Below, one piece after another: positions 23,348 through 36,678 of a stretch of DNA of 64,000 nucleotides; the first letter of the stretch is position 1, and every line of letters begins with the position of its first letter. The stretch is taken from contig NC_089243.1 in NCBI RefSeq assembly GCF_000512585.2, positions 310,001-374,000 on the forward strand, in the 5' to 3' direction. The translations under genes were made by a program, and so were the position numbers. This stretch comes from Kwoniella bestiolae CBS 10118. Its lineage: Eukaryota > Basidiomycota > Tremellomycetes > Tremellales > Cryptococcaceae. The notes under the pieces were generated by a model that had not been told where the DNA came from, did not search any database, and saw only the letters and a program-made list of their open reading frames with translations.

Positions 23348-26033
23348 ATGTTCACCCTCAAATCACTCTCCCCCTCCCGAACATCCCTCTCAATCCCCCC
23401 CCCAGGCGGTCGGTCCAACCCCACTTCACCCTCCTCTTCCACAGGTGGGAAATCACCCACCTCGGAATCAGGCTACTTCCCCGCCATACCCACTCCAAAG
23501 GGGAGAATCACCAAATCCAGACCGATAAGTAGAGAAGAAGCTTTCAAGACTGTCAAGAACCTTGAGGAGGTGTTGAATGCATGGAATGAATATAGGCTGG
23601 CTATTGCCAATTTGGGGAGGGCGGGGAGGAAGTTGGCTGGGACTTTGAAGGATCTAGCGGGGGGTGGGGGTGGGAATGATAAGGTTGATGTTGCTTGTGA
23701 GTTCCCTGTCATTCAAAGTAGTCTATTAGCACATTTGCTATGATGCCCTGGTCCGCGTACGGTCGACCGGATGGGCATTTGTATTAACTGATTCCATCTG
23801 TTTATCCTGTTCTTTAGCCCAGACAATCCGTCCCACCGCAAATATGCTCGATAACCTCTCCGACCTAACTATCAAGCTCTCGAGAAAGATAGATGAAGAG
23901 TATGATGAGGTGAATTCTGACGCCTCGAAATATTTCAATCTGCTAGCGGTGAGTATTATTAGAGAATTAATCTGTCGAAGCTGGTCGTGCTGATATAGGT
24001 GAGGAGACAGAAAGAGAGTCGGACGCATGAGGCGTACCTTGGAGCAATAGGGAAGAAGCACGATAAAGCGGGTAAGCATGGCATCCTATTCGTTCGTTAG
24101 AGGAATAAAGAACATTGATGCTGATACACTGAACAACACAGAAAAGGCATACAGGAAAGCGTCCAAATCATTATCGGAAACTTCCAATGCCCATGCTGGC
24201 CTGATAGCTTTGAAAGAAACCTTGAGCGAGGATATCAACCGAGCGAATGAGTGGGTCCACTACAAGTCACGTCGCTCCCAGATAAGAACCGAATGTCTAG
24301 ACGCTGATTTATGTTCTCGTGCGTTTAGAGACCACCACGCCCTCATCGGAAGCAAGCGATCTACGATCCTCCTCAAGATAGCTTCCTCCACAGGTTGTCT
24401 GGCAGAATACGTCCTAGCGTACTCCTCCGATGGACTGAGGAAGTCGGGTCAATCGTTCCCTGATATAGAGTATTGTGAGTCCCACCCCACCTGTCTTTAC
24501 ATCGATCAATCACGTGTCCAACTTAACTTACGAGAGACTCGTATGAGCTCAGTCCGTACCCTCGCAGATATCAAATGGCAGTCCTCTCTCCCTCCTTCAC
24601 TGGAGCATGAACAGGCCGAAGAGAGATATCGCGAGGAGGTTAGAGGGATAAAGGCGAAGGTCGCTTTGGGTGAATTGGATATGATCGGTAAGAGTTTATG
24701 GGAGGGGATTGGAAATCCACCTAGGCCTGGGGGGATGGGTGGTAACAGTGGGAGTGTTACGCCTAAGGACCCAATGTCAAGTCCTTCGATACCTACGGTG
24801 AAAGGACTTGACGCGGTGGATCCGCAACAAGGGAAGGCGAAGGAAGGAAGCATAAATACAGATCCAGCCAATCCAGCCAAAGATACTTTTATCCAATCGA
24901 GCACGACTCAAATGACTGAACCGGCCAAATCGCCGCCATCCACTGTTCGATCCCAGGATAATACTTCCCTAGTTGATACTGTGCTTTCCCCTTCCGTCCC
25001 ACAACACTCTTCACCCCCTATCCCACATCATACCCGACCATCCCTCTCCTCTCATCCGTCCAGTACCACTTCCCACTCTTCAATACCCAGTACCAGCACT
25101 ACCAGCAGTACCTCCACCTCTACCAGGCCTGAAGCTCCAACTGGAAGAAGACCTGTGCCATCTGGATTGCTAGCCACTTCCAAAGAGCCTGAATCGCCTC
25201 AGGGACCTAGAGAGAGGACGAGGGAGATTGAGAGACCTATATTGAGGTATGAAGATGTGGGTGTCGGACCGAAACTCAAACCTTCTATGGTGAGCTCGTC
25301 TTGTCCCTGCACTTTATACAGGAGATACAGAAGATGAGATAGAAGTTGATCTGATATGATATCATAGGATAATTCCATTGATGTGTACCGAGCCAGACCC
25401 CCTGTCCAGTCCCACACTTCCAGAAGATCAGTATCCAACATTGTAAATGATCTTCAATCGAGACATCCACCCGAGGGATACTATAAACATTCCTTACCCC
25501 TGCCACTAGGTCAACGCCAGGCATCGTATTGTTCTGATCCTCGCGAAAGGTCGTTCCAGCACCATCAAGCCCATTCGGACTTTGTTAGGGGGTGTGAGCT
25601 ATGTGAGATGGATTATGAGAGGATGTGAGTGTACTTTTGTCTCATCGTGATTCAACATCGAGTACTGTGAATAGATCTGATGCGTCGCTTGTCTTACTTG
25701 TTGGGCAGGATCAAAACCCAACCACCGATTGATCTACCATCACCTCCACCCCCTCCCAAGAACGTTCGAAGAGTCACTATGCCCCCTCTGTTCACCTCTT
25801 CATCTACCTCTGGGAATGCCCAACATAAGTCGTACGAATACGAAGATTATTATAGGAATACCAATTTTGATCAACCCCACGCTCATCCGCAGCATATGGA
25901 TAGGACGACAAGTTATGAATATGATGAGTTGTTTCTACCTCACCATGGACAACAAGATGGACGTAGGGACGAGATGGTGGCTCCCAAACCTAGGAGACCC
26001 ATTGTTTTTGGAGAGGATTTCGAGAGACCGTGA
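23348..26033 (+). CDS. BAR/IMD-like coiled-coil protein with disordered C-terminus
   Basis: Eight exons (23348-23696, 23818-23948, 23999-24071, 24142-24250, 24329-24474, 24553-25289, 25368-25624, 25709-26033) close in phase for 708 residues. After a Ser/Pro-rich start of about 60 residues, residues 70-300 are a long helical region (AWNEYRLAIANLGRAGRKL, TANMLDNLSDLTIKLSRKID, KAEKAYRKASKSLSETSNAH). This resembles I-BAR/IMD-type three-helix bundles that bind curved membranes, as in fungal Ivy1-like proteins. It is followed by a 'Ser/Thr/Pro' region and, near the C-terminus, a short CELCEMDYERM segment and a poly-Pro stretch. A role in membrane shape or cortex organisation is inferred from fold resemblance only. 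No catalytic motif is seen. Confidence 0.7.
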
Positions 26034-26330
26034 TGAGCAGGTCAATTACAGTACGATGAGAAGCATCTTTGAATATCTTGTTTATTTGTATTTCTGGAGG
26101 CAAGCAGGAAATTAGACACGAGGATATGTACAATACACGATGACGACCAATGATGATTGATGATATTTTGATGCATGTTCTGTATGTAGATATCTAGATA
26201 TCATTCCTGATCCTGCTCACTACTAATGCTGAGAAAATCCTTCCTTTACCAATGAGAAATAGTGATACATTTTCAACTGATGATGGGATGAAAGGTGCTT
26301 GAATGGGGAACAAAGAGGGAGAAGAACAGA

Positions 26331-29204
26331 TCAATCAACCTTGTTGATGTCGACAGGCTTGTAAGCTAATTGAGGAGTAGGTCCATCGGTGGATTCGGAT
26401 CTAACGAATTTCAAAGGTCTCTTATCAGCCTCTTGATCCAGTATGTATCACAAGCCACACAGCACACTCACTGTCCCTTCTCCGTCTTCTCCTTGTGATG
26501 TTTATCCAACTGAGCTTCGATGTATTCGTCCATCTCGTCTTTGTTCTCGCTAGACACGTATTGGAGTGTAATCAGCTTGAATCCTCATATCGATGTGAGA
26601 GCTAGCAACAGGTAGGAAAGTCACTTACAAAGGTCTAGGACCCAAAGTCAACCTCATATCCTCCCGAGTTATAACCTCCTTCTCGAGTAACAACTTCGCT
26701 ACCTTCTCCACATCCTCCTTATGCTTAGTGAGCAACTCCGTAGTTCTACTATGCGCATCAACAACCATCTTCCTCACAGCTCTATCTAACGCTTCCGCCG
26801 TAGCTTCACTGAAGGGTTTTTGGAATCCCTCCGACTGTTGGTCCCGCCCTCCATAGGATATAGGACCGATTTCAGGGTTCATACCGTAGTTTGCACAAAC
26901 TTCAAAGGCCATCTTGGTGATCTTCTGTAAATCATCTTGAGCACCTGTTGTGATTCTGCCAAAGAAGATTTCTTCAGAGACTCGTCCACCGAGGGTCATG
27001 CACATTCGGTCGAGTAGTTGTTGGGTTGAGAAGAGGAATCGTTCTTTTGGGAGATACTACGAGATTAGATAGAAGCAAACGGCTATCAGCATCTACACCC
27101 TCTGATATGTTGATAATTCCAAGTATCCTATGTGAGGTTCAGGAGAACGCAGCACTCACCTGAGCATATCCCAATGCGCCAACACCTCTAGGAATGATCG
27201 ATACCTTTAACAGCGGATCGGCATGTTCCAAATACCATCCACAGACAGCATGCCCAGCTTCATGGTATGCAACGGTCTTCTTCTCGTCTTTACCCAGTAC
27301 TCTAGACTTCCTTTCCAAACCAGCAATAACCCTTTCGATCGCTCCATCGAAATCCACTTCCGTGACTGCATCGCCACCTCGTCTGGCAGCCCTCAGGGCA
27401 GCCTCGTTACATACGTTGGCGATATCCGCTCCGGAGAATCCAGGTGTCAAGAGCGCCAATTTCTCGGCAATGACTTTACTGTCGAGTTCCGTAGATAACG
27501 TAAGAGGCGACAAGTGAACACCGAAGATCTGTTTTCTTCCTCCAATATCCGGTCGGTCGATGGCAATGTGTCGATCGAATCTTCCAGGTCGCATTAGGGC
27601 GTTATCCAATACGTCTGCTCGGTTGGTACCTGCCAACACTACGACATGTTCGTTGGTCCCGAAACCATCCATCTCTACCAGCAGCTGATTCAGGGTTGAT
27701 TCTCTCTCATCATTCCCACCGAAGGATCCACCTTTACCACGGGATTTACCGATCGCATCGATCTCATCCACGAAGATGATACATGGCGCGTTCTTCTTGG
27801 CGTTGGCGAATAGGTCTCTTACTCTTGATGGACCGACACCGACGAACATCTCCACGAACTCTGATCCCGATACTGATAGGAAGGGGACACCGGCTTCTCC
27901 GGCGGTAGCTTTAGCTAGGAGGGTTTTACCTGTACCAGGAGGACCGGAGAGGATGGCCCCTCGAGGGATCTTGGCTCCGAGCTTCTCGTACTTTGCAGGT
28001 TCTTTGAGGAATTTGACAAACTCCATGATTTCCTATATCATCAACCGTGGAGGGGATCAGTTGAAGAGCCCGTGTAAAGAGAGAGGATGACAGAACAACT
28101 CACCTCCTTGGCTTCGTCCATACCGGCTACATCCTTGAACCTCACAGACACCTGTTCATCCTTGTTGAACATCTTTGCTCTACTCTTTCCTACACCGAAG
28201 ATACCGCCTCCAGGTCCACCACCACTCATTGCCGATCCACCTCTTCTAGCCATCCAGAGCAATAGACCAGCGATAAGAAGGGTAGGAGCGAAGTGCATGA
28301 TAGTTTGGAAAGTTGAGATTTCCTCTCTGTACGACACGGGTATCCGCTCTGCTGCCGGGATACCAAGCTCGTCCTGAGTTGAGATGAGGAGAGATTCGAA
28401 GCCTTCTAGCGAACCGATTGTGAATGTGTATGGGGCGGGGCCGTGATCGGGCGATGGAAGATTGGAGCTACCAGTAGCGTTTGGTTGTGGCGAAGACGAG
28501 GAGTTCAATGGGCTGTGTAGATGTACTCTGACCTTGGATCGGTTGACTACTTCCAGTGAGGAAACTAAGCCCCTTGCAAGGAGGGAGTTACGGCTAAGAA
28601 GGTTGAAACCGATCAGTACCAGATCGGCCGATGAGAGGCATAGAACTCACAATTCCTGCCATGTGATCTCCTTCGTCCTTACATCTTCAGGCTGGGTGAT
28701 GCTCCACAGAGCGTATGTCGATAAAGCAGCCAAGAGAAGTTGGTTGGGGGTCATACCCCCAAACCCACCAGGCATACCATTAGGCCCAGGTCCACCCGAA
28801 GGACCACCTCCACCTCCTGATCCTCCTCCATTCCCACCCGATCCGACCTTCTTACCAGCTTTGCCACCCATCTGCTCGCTCAACTTCTGTCTCCTCGGTT
28901 CCTCATCTTTTGGCGGTTCTCTCTGATCTTCGGGACGCTGTTGCTCCTCGCCTCCCAAACCTGGAAGACCCACATCAGGCTTTTTGGGTTGTGAGGGACC
29001 TGAGGGAGGCTCCGATCCCGGTGGTGAGGGGGCGACGGTCGTACCCCCTTTACCACCGAACAAGCCCTCGAGTCCAGCTGGCGGAGGTGGATTACGGGAT
29101 GGTTTGGGCGATTGAGGGGTGGCGTACGATCGGGAGAGGAGGGGTCGAAGGAGGGAGGAGGATTGTCGAGGTAATCGACGGAGTGAGATTGCTCGTATTG
29201 ACAT
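26331..29204 (-). CDS. AFG3: Mitochondrial m-AAA protease subunit AFG3 (FtsH family)
   Basis: Inner-membrane ATP-dependent zinc metalloprotease facing the matrix. It degrades misfolded membrane proteins and matures mitochondrial ribosomal components; in yeast it pairs with Yta12. Start ATG at 29204 gives an Arg/Ser-rich presequence (MSIRAISLRRLPRQSSSLLR), then a Gly/Pro-rich linker. FtsH_ext follows with two membrane segments (LLLAALSTYALWSI and TLLIAGLLLWMA). The AAA module has Walker A GPPGTGKT, Walker B IIFVDEIDAIG and second region of homology MRPGRFDRHIAIDRPD. The M41 protease domain has HEAGH, continuing with DRMCMTLGGRVSEEIFFGRI. The stop is at 26331-26333. Similarity to AFG3L2 is continuous across the catalytic half. 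The last two small C-terminal exons are less certain. It is convergent with the BAR-like gene. Confidence 0.95.
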
Positions 29205-29786
29205 AATTCTCGATGATTGTATTGCAGAGATGGGCTGACCAGTAACGACTATTGTGAAAGATCTGGGAGATCCTTTGTGATGATCTACAGACTCTTCGAA
29301 GAATGAATGGAGTAGGAACCAAGATCGATGATGGCACGAAGTATAGAAATACGATTTCAGAGTCGATAGCATAATTCGAATTCGATTTCTGATTCTGATT
29401 CTGATTACGCGGCATACATCCTGTACATCCTGTTTCGGCCAAAATCGGGTGGCAATTAATGGTAAATCGCCACACTCCGGTATTAGCTGAACCACGTGAT
29501 TTAAGCTTTGTCCTTGAGTCAACCCCACAGTTACCCCACAAGCACTGACGCGTGGAATCATTCTCAACTACTAAGGCCATCTCAGCAACCTCCCTAGTGA
29601 TGAAACCCACCTTTGTCATCTCCCATCCCCATTCTCATCAAGATAGTCTTCCCAAGAGCTTGAGTTATCGCAGAGTGATAGACGGATAGCCATTCCGGAT
29701 CTTATCTTCCATTCATCGTACAAAATCCGGACTGTCTGTCGTATCTTACTAGGTAGGACAAAAAAACTCACGTCCCATCTCCCAAG
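29205..29786. other. Divergent promoter region, AFG3 / glucosidase II
   Basis: 582 bp between two divergently transcribed genes. It contains an ATTCTG-like hexamer repeat near 29389-29404, and an ACGCGT at about 29548 of unknown relevance. No gene is supported. Confidence 0.45.
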
Positions 29787-32700
29787 ATGAGGTCTTCACT
29801 CCCCCTTTCCCCTCTTTCTCTCCTCTTGGTACTATCGCTCGTACTCCTACCTCTCACCATGGCAGTAAAAGAAGAAGATTTCAAGAAATGTTCTCAATCC
29901 TCATTCTGTAGGAGATTACGCTCCATAGCCAACAAGCAGGAATCAGCGCCTTCGGGAACTTTCAACTCGCCCTACTCGCTCTCACCCCCTCAAGCTATAG
30001 AAGACGGATCATGGAAATGGCCTTTGGAATCGTCTTTATATCCCGAAGTCAAATTCGAATTTCGAGCTGATGTCTTGGCTGAAGGAGATGGTATAATCAG
30101 ACTTAGAATAGATGTAATCGATTCTACAACACCGTTCAAAAGGTATAACGAGACTGCTCGATGGGCATTACTGGATACGAACCCTCCCCTATCTTCGTCA
30201 GCCACTATCAAGACCTCATCCGGTAAGAGTATCATCACATATGGTCCCTCATCTTCGAAATTGTCTCTGGAAATCCAACATTCACCTTTGAAGGTCACTC
30301 AATTGAGAAATGGTAAACCGGAAATCGTATTTAACGAAAGGTCGTTGTTCCACATGGAACACTTTAGAATCAAGGATGTTGAGTCTGCTCAAGAGATATT
30401 GAGCGAATCTGAACAAGTTGTTTTGAAAGGTGATCAGCAAGATAGAAGCTGGTTTGAGGAGAGTGACATAGATGCGTTCGAGGAGACTTGGAAGAAATGG
30501 AGGGATAGTAAACCTAAAGGTGAGTGACATTCGGTCTGAGGGCACTGGCTATATCCCTCAAAAATCTCAACTCATGTACTGATCTACTCCCAATTAATAG
30601 GTCTTGAGGGCTTCTCTCTGGATCTGACCTTCCCCGGTGTCAAGCATGTATATGGGCTTCCCGAACACGCTTCCCCCCTATCCCTTCCTGACACTATCGG
30701 CCCAAACGCTCATTACTCGGACCCATACAGACTTTACAACGTAGACATCTTCGAGTACCTCGCCGATTCTCCCATGTCTCTCTACGGAGCCATTCCTCTA
30801 CTTCACGCTCATTCCAAGGGACATTCCGTTGGAGTACTCAACCTGGTCGCCTCAGATACCTTTGTAGATGTCAAGCACGACAACGACGCCGTTAGAACCC
30901 ATTGGGTATCAGAATCCGGTATTTTGGATGTCTTATTACTACCCGGTCCAAAACCTCAGCAACTCTTCGAACAATATGCGGTACTTACTGGTCCTACCCC
31001 CCTCCCGCCTCAATGGTCTACTGCGTACCACCAATGCCGATGGAACTACAATGACGAAGCTGATGTATTGGAGGTAGATAGGAAATTCGACGAGGCGGAT
31101 ATACCGCTGGATGTCACTTGGTTGGATATTGAGTATGCGGAGGAACACAGGTATTTCGATTGGAATAATAGATTCTTCCCTGACCCTGTTAAGATGATCG
31201 ATGCTGTGGCTAGCAAAGGAAGGAAGGTGAGTCCACTGGTGTCTCACATGCAGTCGTTCGATTGAAGGCTAAATGACCGATGTGACTACATAGATGGTTG
31301 TTATCGTCGATCCGCACATCAAGAAAACTGATTCGTTCCGTATCTACTCCGATGCTAAAGAGTTGGACGTATTGATCAAGAAATCCGATGGGAACAACTT
31401 CGAAGGTTGGTGCTGGACTGGAAGTAGTGTTTGGGTCGATTTCTTCAATGAGAAATCATGGGCATGGTGGACCAAGATGTTCGATCTCAAGACTTGGAAG
31501 GTGAATTACCCATCCACCCATCCATTTTTCCGCTTTGTTCAAATGATTCGCTGAGCTGGAGCTGTGTGTAGGATTCTACTAATGCTTTGTTCATCTGGAA
31601 TGATATGAACGAGGTGAGCTGCCCTGCAATGAAGTTTTTCCGTGTGTACCTAGCTGACAAAAGCCGCTTGCGCAGCCTTCCGTATTTGATGGTCCGGAGA
31701 TCAGTATGCCACGAGATAATATCCACGCTGGAGGATGGGAACATCGGGATGTGCATAATATCAACGGAATGATGTTTGTTAGTGACCTGTTCTTCCTGTA
31801 CTTGGGAGGTCGGCACCCAAATTGACGTGATTACCTTAGCACAATCAAACTGCCCACGCGTTGATTGCGAGAGAAACCCCTGCCAAAAGACCGTTCGTAC
31901 TTTCTCGATCGTTCTTTGCTGGATCTCAAAGATATGGAGCTATCTGGTAAGCTCAGCTGCACGGCTTTGCCCTCCTGCGAAAAGCTAACGATATTTCCTG
32001 TAGGACTGGTGATAATATGGGAGATTGGGGTGCGTCATTCTTATACATTCGCTGGATTGAGCTGACCTTTATCCAGAACACCTCGCTGGTGAGACCGCCA
32101 TGCTATTATCTAACAATATCGCCGGTATGGTCTTTAGTGGAGGTGAGTTTTGTTTCATCTCATCTTTCGAACTCGCGCTCTGCCCCTTCTTAGCATCTGG
32201 ATTCGACCAATCTGACTCATTTTGTCTGCCTCATAGCCGATGTCGGTGGATTTTTCGGTAATCCTACTCCTGAACTTTTGGTACGATGGTACCAAGCAGG
32301 TGCATTCATGCCCTTCTTCCGAGCCCACGCACACATAGATACCAAGCGACGAGAACCCTATCTTTTCGACGAGCCTATCAGAGGATATCTGAGAGATATC
32401 ATCAGGCTGAGATACCAGTTGTTACCTGTTTGGTACAATGCCTTCCATGATTCCAGCTTGACCGGTGTGCCCATCATGAGGTAGGCCCACCCCGATCTCG
32501 GAAATCCGAGAGTGCAGATGCTGATGTTGGCAATGGTACTTGCAATTTCTAGACCTCAATATGCTGTTTTCCCTGAGGATGAGCAAGGTTTCGCTATCGA
32601 TGATCAATACTATATTGGTGATTCTGGGTTACTCTTTAAACCTGTCGTGAAAGAAGGCGCGGAGACTAGCGAGGTTTACATCTCCGATGCTCAAGTGGGT

Positions 32701-33344
32701 CCTTCCTCTTCTACCATGCATGATTGGAACTGACACGTTGGCCTATTCCGTAGCCATACTACAACTACTTCACCCACCACCTCTACCCTGCTTCAGCCCA
32801 CCAAACCCTTTCGCTATCGACTCCACTCTCCACCTTCCCTCTATTGATCCAGGGAGGATCCATCATACCCATCAGACAACGAGTCAGGCGATCCTCCCCA
32901 CTGATGTGGCAAGACCCATTCACACTTACTATCGCATTGTCCAAAGACGGAAAAGCTTCTGGTCAACTATATCTAGATGACGGAGTAAGCTACAGCTACC
33001 AACAAGGCGAATATATCTGGAAAGATCTCCGATTTGATGGAAACACCTTGAAATCAACTTCGAAGGCCAACATCGAGCCTACGTCACGTGAAGAAGGTGT
33101 AGTGGCATATGATCCGGAGAATAATAGCTGGGCTCAAGCTGTCTCGCACGTCAAGATTGAAAGTATTGTCATTTTGGGAATGAAGGGTGAACCGAAGACT
33201 ATAAAAGCTGATGGACAGGAAGTTGATTGGGTGTACGAGAATGGGGTGGCCTCGAATGGGAAGAGGGAAGGGGAGAGTAGTATGTTGATTATCAAGAATC
33301 CCGGTGTGGGTATTGTGGGAGATTGGGAAATTGTGTTTAGTTAA
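29787..33344 (+). CDS. ROT2: Glucosidase II alpha subunit (GH31)
   Basis: ER alpha-1,3-glucosidase that trims the inner glucoses from N-linked glycans, working with a beta subunit in the calnexin cycle. A signal peptide is visible (LSLLLVLSLVLLPLTMA). Exons begin 29787-30519 and 30601-31226 and continue through several short introns to TAA at 33342-33344. The N-terminal GH31 domain is followed by the barrel with DVTWLDIEYAEEHRYFDWN. The catalytic nucleophile lies in FIWNDMNE, the acid/base in IWTGDNMGDWEHL, and substrate residues in FFRAHAHIDTKRREPY. The C-terminal beta domains include GGSIIPIRQRVRRSS. Order and spacing match eukaryotic glucosidase II alpha. It lacks an HDEL signal, as usual for this subunit, which is retained through the beta partner. 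Confidence 0.95.
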
Positions 33345-34619
33345 ATGGTGCATGTCAAATATCGGTGGATGTGGTGTATATAGCTCAACTCGGAACGTGT
33401 ATAGACAGAAGAAGAAATGCATAATGATCTGACACGATGACGCCCATGATGCCGTGACAGAAAGGCTGCTGAGACTTCGAAGACGAAGGTAGGAGATACT
33501 TTCAATCGTCATCATCTTATGACGAAGCCTCCGTTGTTCGTCAAGCGGTGAGGTCTCGAATACTATATAGTTTTATCAGCAATGAAACGTGTTGAGAAAG
33601 TCCTGATCCTCCTGACCTGACGCAAAGGGTCCAGACCTGTCCCGATTGGAAAATGTACGTCCCAAAGACTCACAGGACAGCATCGGCTGGCCTCCCGCAA
33701 GAGAAGAGAGCTCAAGAATGCATTCAATATGAAGTTATTCGGGATTATCATTTCGTTGGCCAATGAAAAAGATGCAACCACCAATTGCACAATGCATAGG
33801 AGCTATGCATGGAGACTAAGCTCCTGTAGTATCTGGCATACCATAGACTCCTCAATCTTCCAAATTTCAGTTCTCTAGTGCATGAATTTGAGCTGTTATG
33901 GTCATTGGAAAAATCACGATTCCCCAGCGTGAGGCCACTGTACAGCGAGGTGGGGGATGTACACAAGGTAAGGGAATCACGTTATCGTATACACTCGCAT
34001 ATGCATTATTCCGTTCTTCACACCGCACTTCGACTTCGTGTCTTATGCAGAATACATCGTTCGACCCCTGACAAAAAAGATGCTGCAGAATATGTCAAGT
34101 TCCGAGTGGCTTGAATGCCTTGAGCCACTTGCTTGCGAGCTGCTTCTGCTCTTTACTGGTTGTCAGAAAAAGACAAATCATGGGATAAGACAAAAGATCG
34201 ATGGATGTCAAAACGTCCCTTGTACTGGGCTTGCCAATGTCGAATGGCCTGGACCTGTACCTGCGTCTAGGCCTTATGATGACATATAGGTCTTCTCTAC
34301 AACGTAGATGGCTCATCAGATTTTCCGCACGAAGGGGGCAAGAAGCCCGCCAAAAATCACGGTATCCCAATGTTTCCCCGTGTTTCAGCTGAGGTCTTCT
34401 TTCATACACATCCTTTCTTCCACCACTGTAAGGGCTACTGATGGTTTTGTCCTCCGACTGTAATGCACCATCGCTTTCTCAATCACACGAGCTATATAAG
34501 CGCTTGAAGAAAGCCTTTCGCCACTCGATCGTACTTCCTTCGAACTCTAACATCAAACATCGAGCTTTGCATATTCTCTGAACGTGGAAGGCTTCTTATC
34601 CCACCTACACCATAACGAG
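33345..34619. other. Intergenic region before family gene D
   Basis: About 1.3 kb with no supported gene. Frames of 60-100 codons on both strands have no coding character. The right end carries the gene D promoter with TATATAAG at 34493. Confidence 0.45.
34493..34500 (+). promoter_or_regulatory. TATA box of gene D
   Basis: TATATAAG 120 bp before the gene D ATG, followed by a C/T-rich stretch. A good TATA match by sequence; function inferred. Confidence 0.5.
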
Positions 34620-35869
34620 ATGATCACAGAGAACGATGAGGATAGAGTATCTCGGCTCGAGTTCAGTGATCCTGAACTCGCTAAAACCATTCTCGCACGG
34701 ACTCGAGAGGAGTTGAAACTCTGGAGTGATAATCAGAAAACTGGGAGTAAGTTTTCAGTCCTTTGGATGGATTTCAGCAAGTCAGGCTAATCACTTTTAT
34801 TTTCAGGCTCCATCGAGGGCGATTGGCATCTGACGGATAAGCTGAAGGAGTTTGTGGGCGGCTCGGATGTTGAGCTCGCCCAACCTCATATGAGTTTGGA
34901 TGTCTGCGAGGTTTTCGGACTTCATCGCCCTCGTGCAACTCGGAACACTACGATGAATCTTACAGATGGAGAACCATCAGCAACAAGTAATTCGACCCCG
35001 AACTGATGCAAGGATGGAAAAATCTTTGTGAGAAATACATACCTGCATATCTTCGAAGTATCTACGCCACCATTCAGATGTCGCATAAGGTCATATATCC
35101 ATTGAGCAATCGATTCCATAGAGATCTAAGGGAGCGCGATACCGAAAGATCTCAAGCATCGAGGAAGAGTCGTTTTGAACAACGCCGACGGTTCGAAAGG
35201 TTACAAACTGAAGAGCTCGATAGAACCCTTGCAACCATTCTGGGCTATGACTATTCAGCTAGCCTGTCAGTCGAAACCCGATGGCATGAATACCGGAATT
35301 TACTTCAAAAGAGGAATGAGATGAAAATGCCCGATGAGAAGATTCACCTACCCGAACTCAGTAGAACAATCGCAGAAGGGAGCTTATTACTTGAGAGACC
35401 ATTGTGCCATGGTGAGGTAACCCAGGTGATCGATTGGCACAAAGATAAAATCGAGGAGATGCGAGACCTGGCAGATAAAGGCGAAGCGCAAAAACGATCC
35501 GACATTGAACAGCGAGTCGATGAGCTAATAGCTGTATCGAATTATGCATTCCTTGCTGACGAAGTGAGTGGAGGTATGCGAAATGATTACCACAGAGGGC
35601 ATTACAACTCTTGCAACACTACCAACAAAGCGTCTAACTCGGATGGGAACTGCGAATGCTCCAGTAACGCAGATAAAGCCAGGGAAGCGGCCTGGGAGGA
35701 GAAGATGGATAAAGAACCCAAAACTCTCTGGTGGGGGGAATCGTCGGAGGAAGAGTGGCCGGAGAACTGGGTTGGGGAGGCCAATTGGGCAAGATTTAAG
35801 GCAGACTCAGGAGGACAAGCAACCGAGGACCCCACCAGACAGACCGACAGACAATCACCAGGTCATTAG
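34620..35869 (+). CDS. Orphan helical-repeat family protein, member D (frameshifted copy)
   Basis: No function recognised. Exon 1 (34620-34746) and exon 2 (34807-35869) flank a 60-nt phase-1 intron. Exon 1 encodes the family's short helix (LAKTILARTREELKLWSDNQ). In exon 2 the frame stops at TGA around 35005, but an overlapping frame continues at once and carries the core. One missing base in the C run near 34993-34999 explains this, and the combined exon length is short of a multiple of three by exactly one. The core includes WKNLCEKYIPAYLRSIYAT and EKIHLPELSRTIAEGSLLLE, the latter nearly matching member E. An acidic Trp-rich tail follows (EESSEEEWPENW is approximate in register). With the base added the protein would be about 396 residues. 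It could be a recent pseudogene or a homopolymer error. Confidence 0.65.
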
Positions 35870-36678
35870 TGATGGAAAACTACATACAGCCAACCTAGTC
35901 TACGTTTCATGGCGCAACCTATACGACCTCTGTCTCGTGGATCCCATCACCTCAGATACCTAGCTGGTCCAACCGTTCTTGTACCCGGTTAATCTCAATA
36001 CGCTTTAATGCAGATCAACCTCTGTTCCCGCTTTCCATACTGATTGGCAATGTCATCTGTGGTTCATCTTGCAAAATTCGGAGTGAGAAACAATCATGGT
36101 CTCATGCATTGACTTTGTACACCCTTAAAGGTTATAAAAGTCCAACCTGTTTGTTAAGTCTCAATGGCTTTGTGTATATTTGACCTTCATCGAGAACTTC
36201 TCATGTGGTGACTTGAACCTTTTTGTACATACAGTACACTCTTCCTGTGTAACGTCACCATGGAATGCCTCAATAATAATGCTGCATCTCGCTCGAAGGT
36301 CGTTGAACAACGCTGACCTCAATTCCCGCGTATCGGTGACGTATGATGACCGGAAATCTCGCTTGAGTCAGCAGTTTATACTCGAGTTGCGTGTTTGTGT
36401 CTTCTACTGTCTTCTTCAGAACATCCTTTGTTGAACGAGTCACTTGACTTCCGAGCAGTCTGGTTGTTTCGCACACGTAGCGATCGAGTCGATGAAGCAT
36501 GTCCTGTCTATATTATGCAGATCGTTGTTGGTCAGTCAAGCTATCTCTCTCTTTGTTATTCCAATACATCGTTTGTCCAATTCTATCTTTGTAAGGGCCA
36601 TTGGACAAGAGATAACGTTCTGCAGGATCACAGTTCTTTCTGATCGCGCCATCCTGAGATTGCTAAGATCCTACAGTA
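35870..36678. other. Intergenic region between family genes D and E
   Basis: 809 bp. TATAAAAG at 36133-36140 is a good TATA match but lies about 540 bp before the gene E start, suggesting a long leader or an unrelated transcript. No gene is supported. Confidence 0.4.

Noticed and set aside
29547..29553. ACGCGT between AFG3 and the glucosidase II gene as an MCB
   Set aside because: Neither neighbour is a cell-cycle gene, so a single hexamer is not convincing.
28647..29567. AFG3 starting upstream near 29567
   Set aside because: The in-frame extension lacks presequence character; the ATG at 29204 begins a typical mitochondrial presequence.
29092..29619. 175-codon minus-strand frame overlapping the AFG3 start
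   Set aside because: Overlaps the AFG3 presequence in another frame; no protein character.
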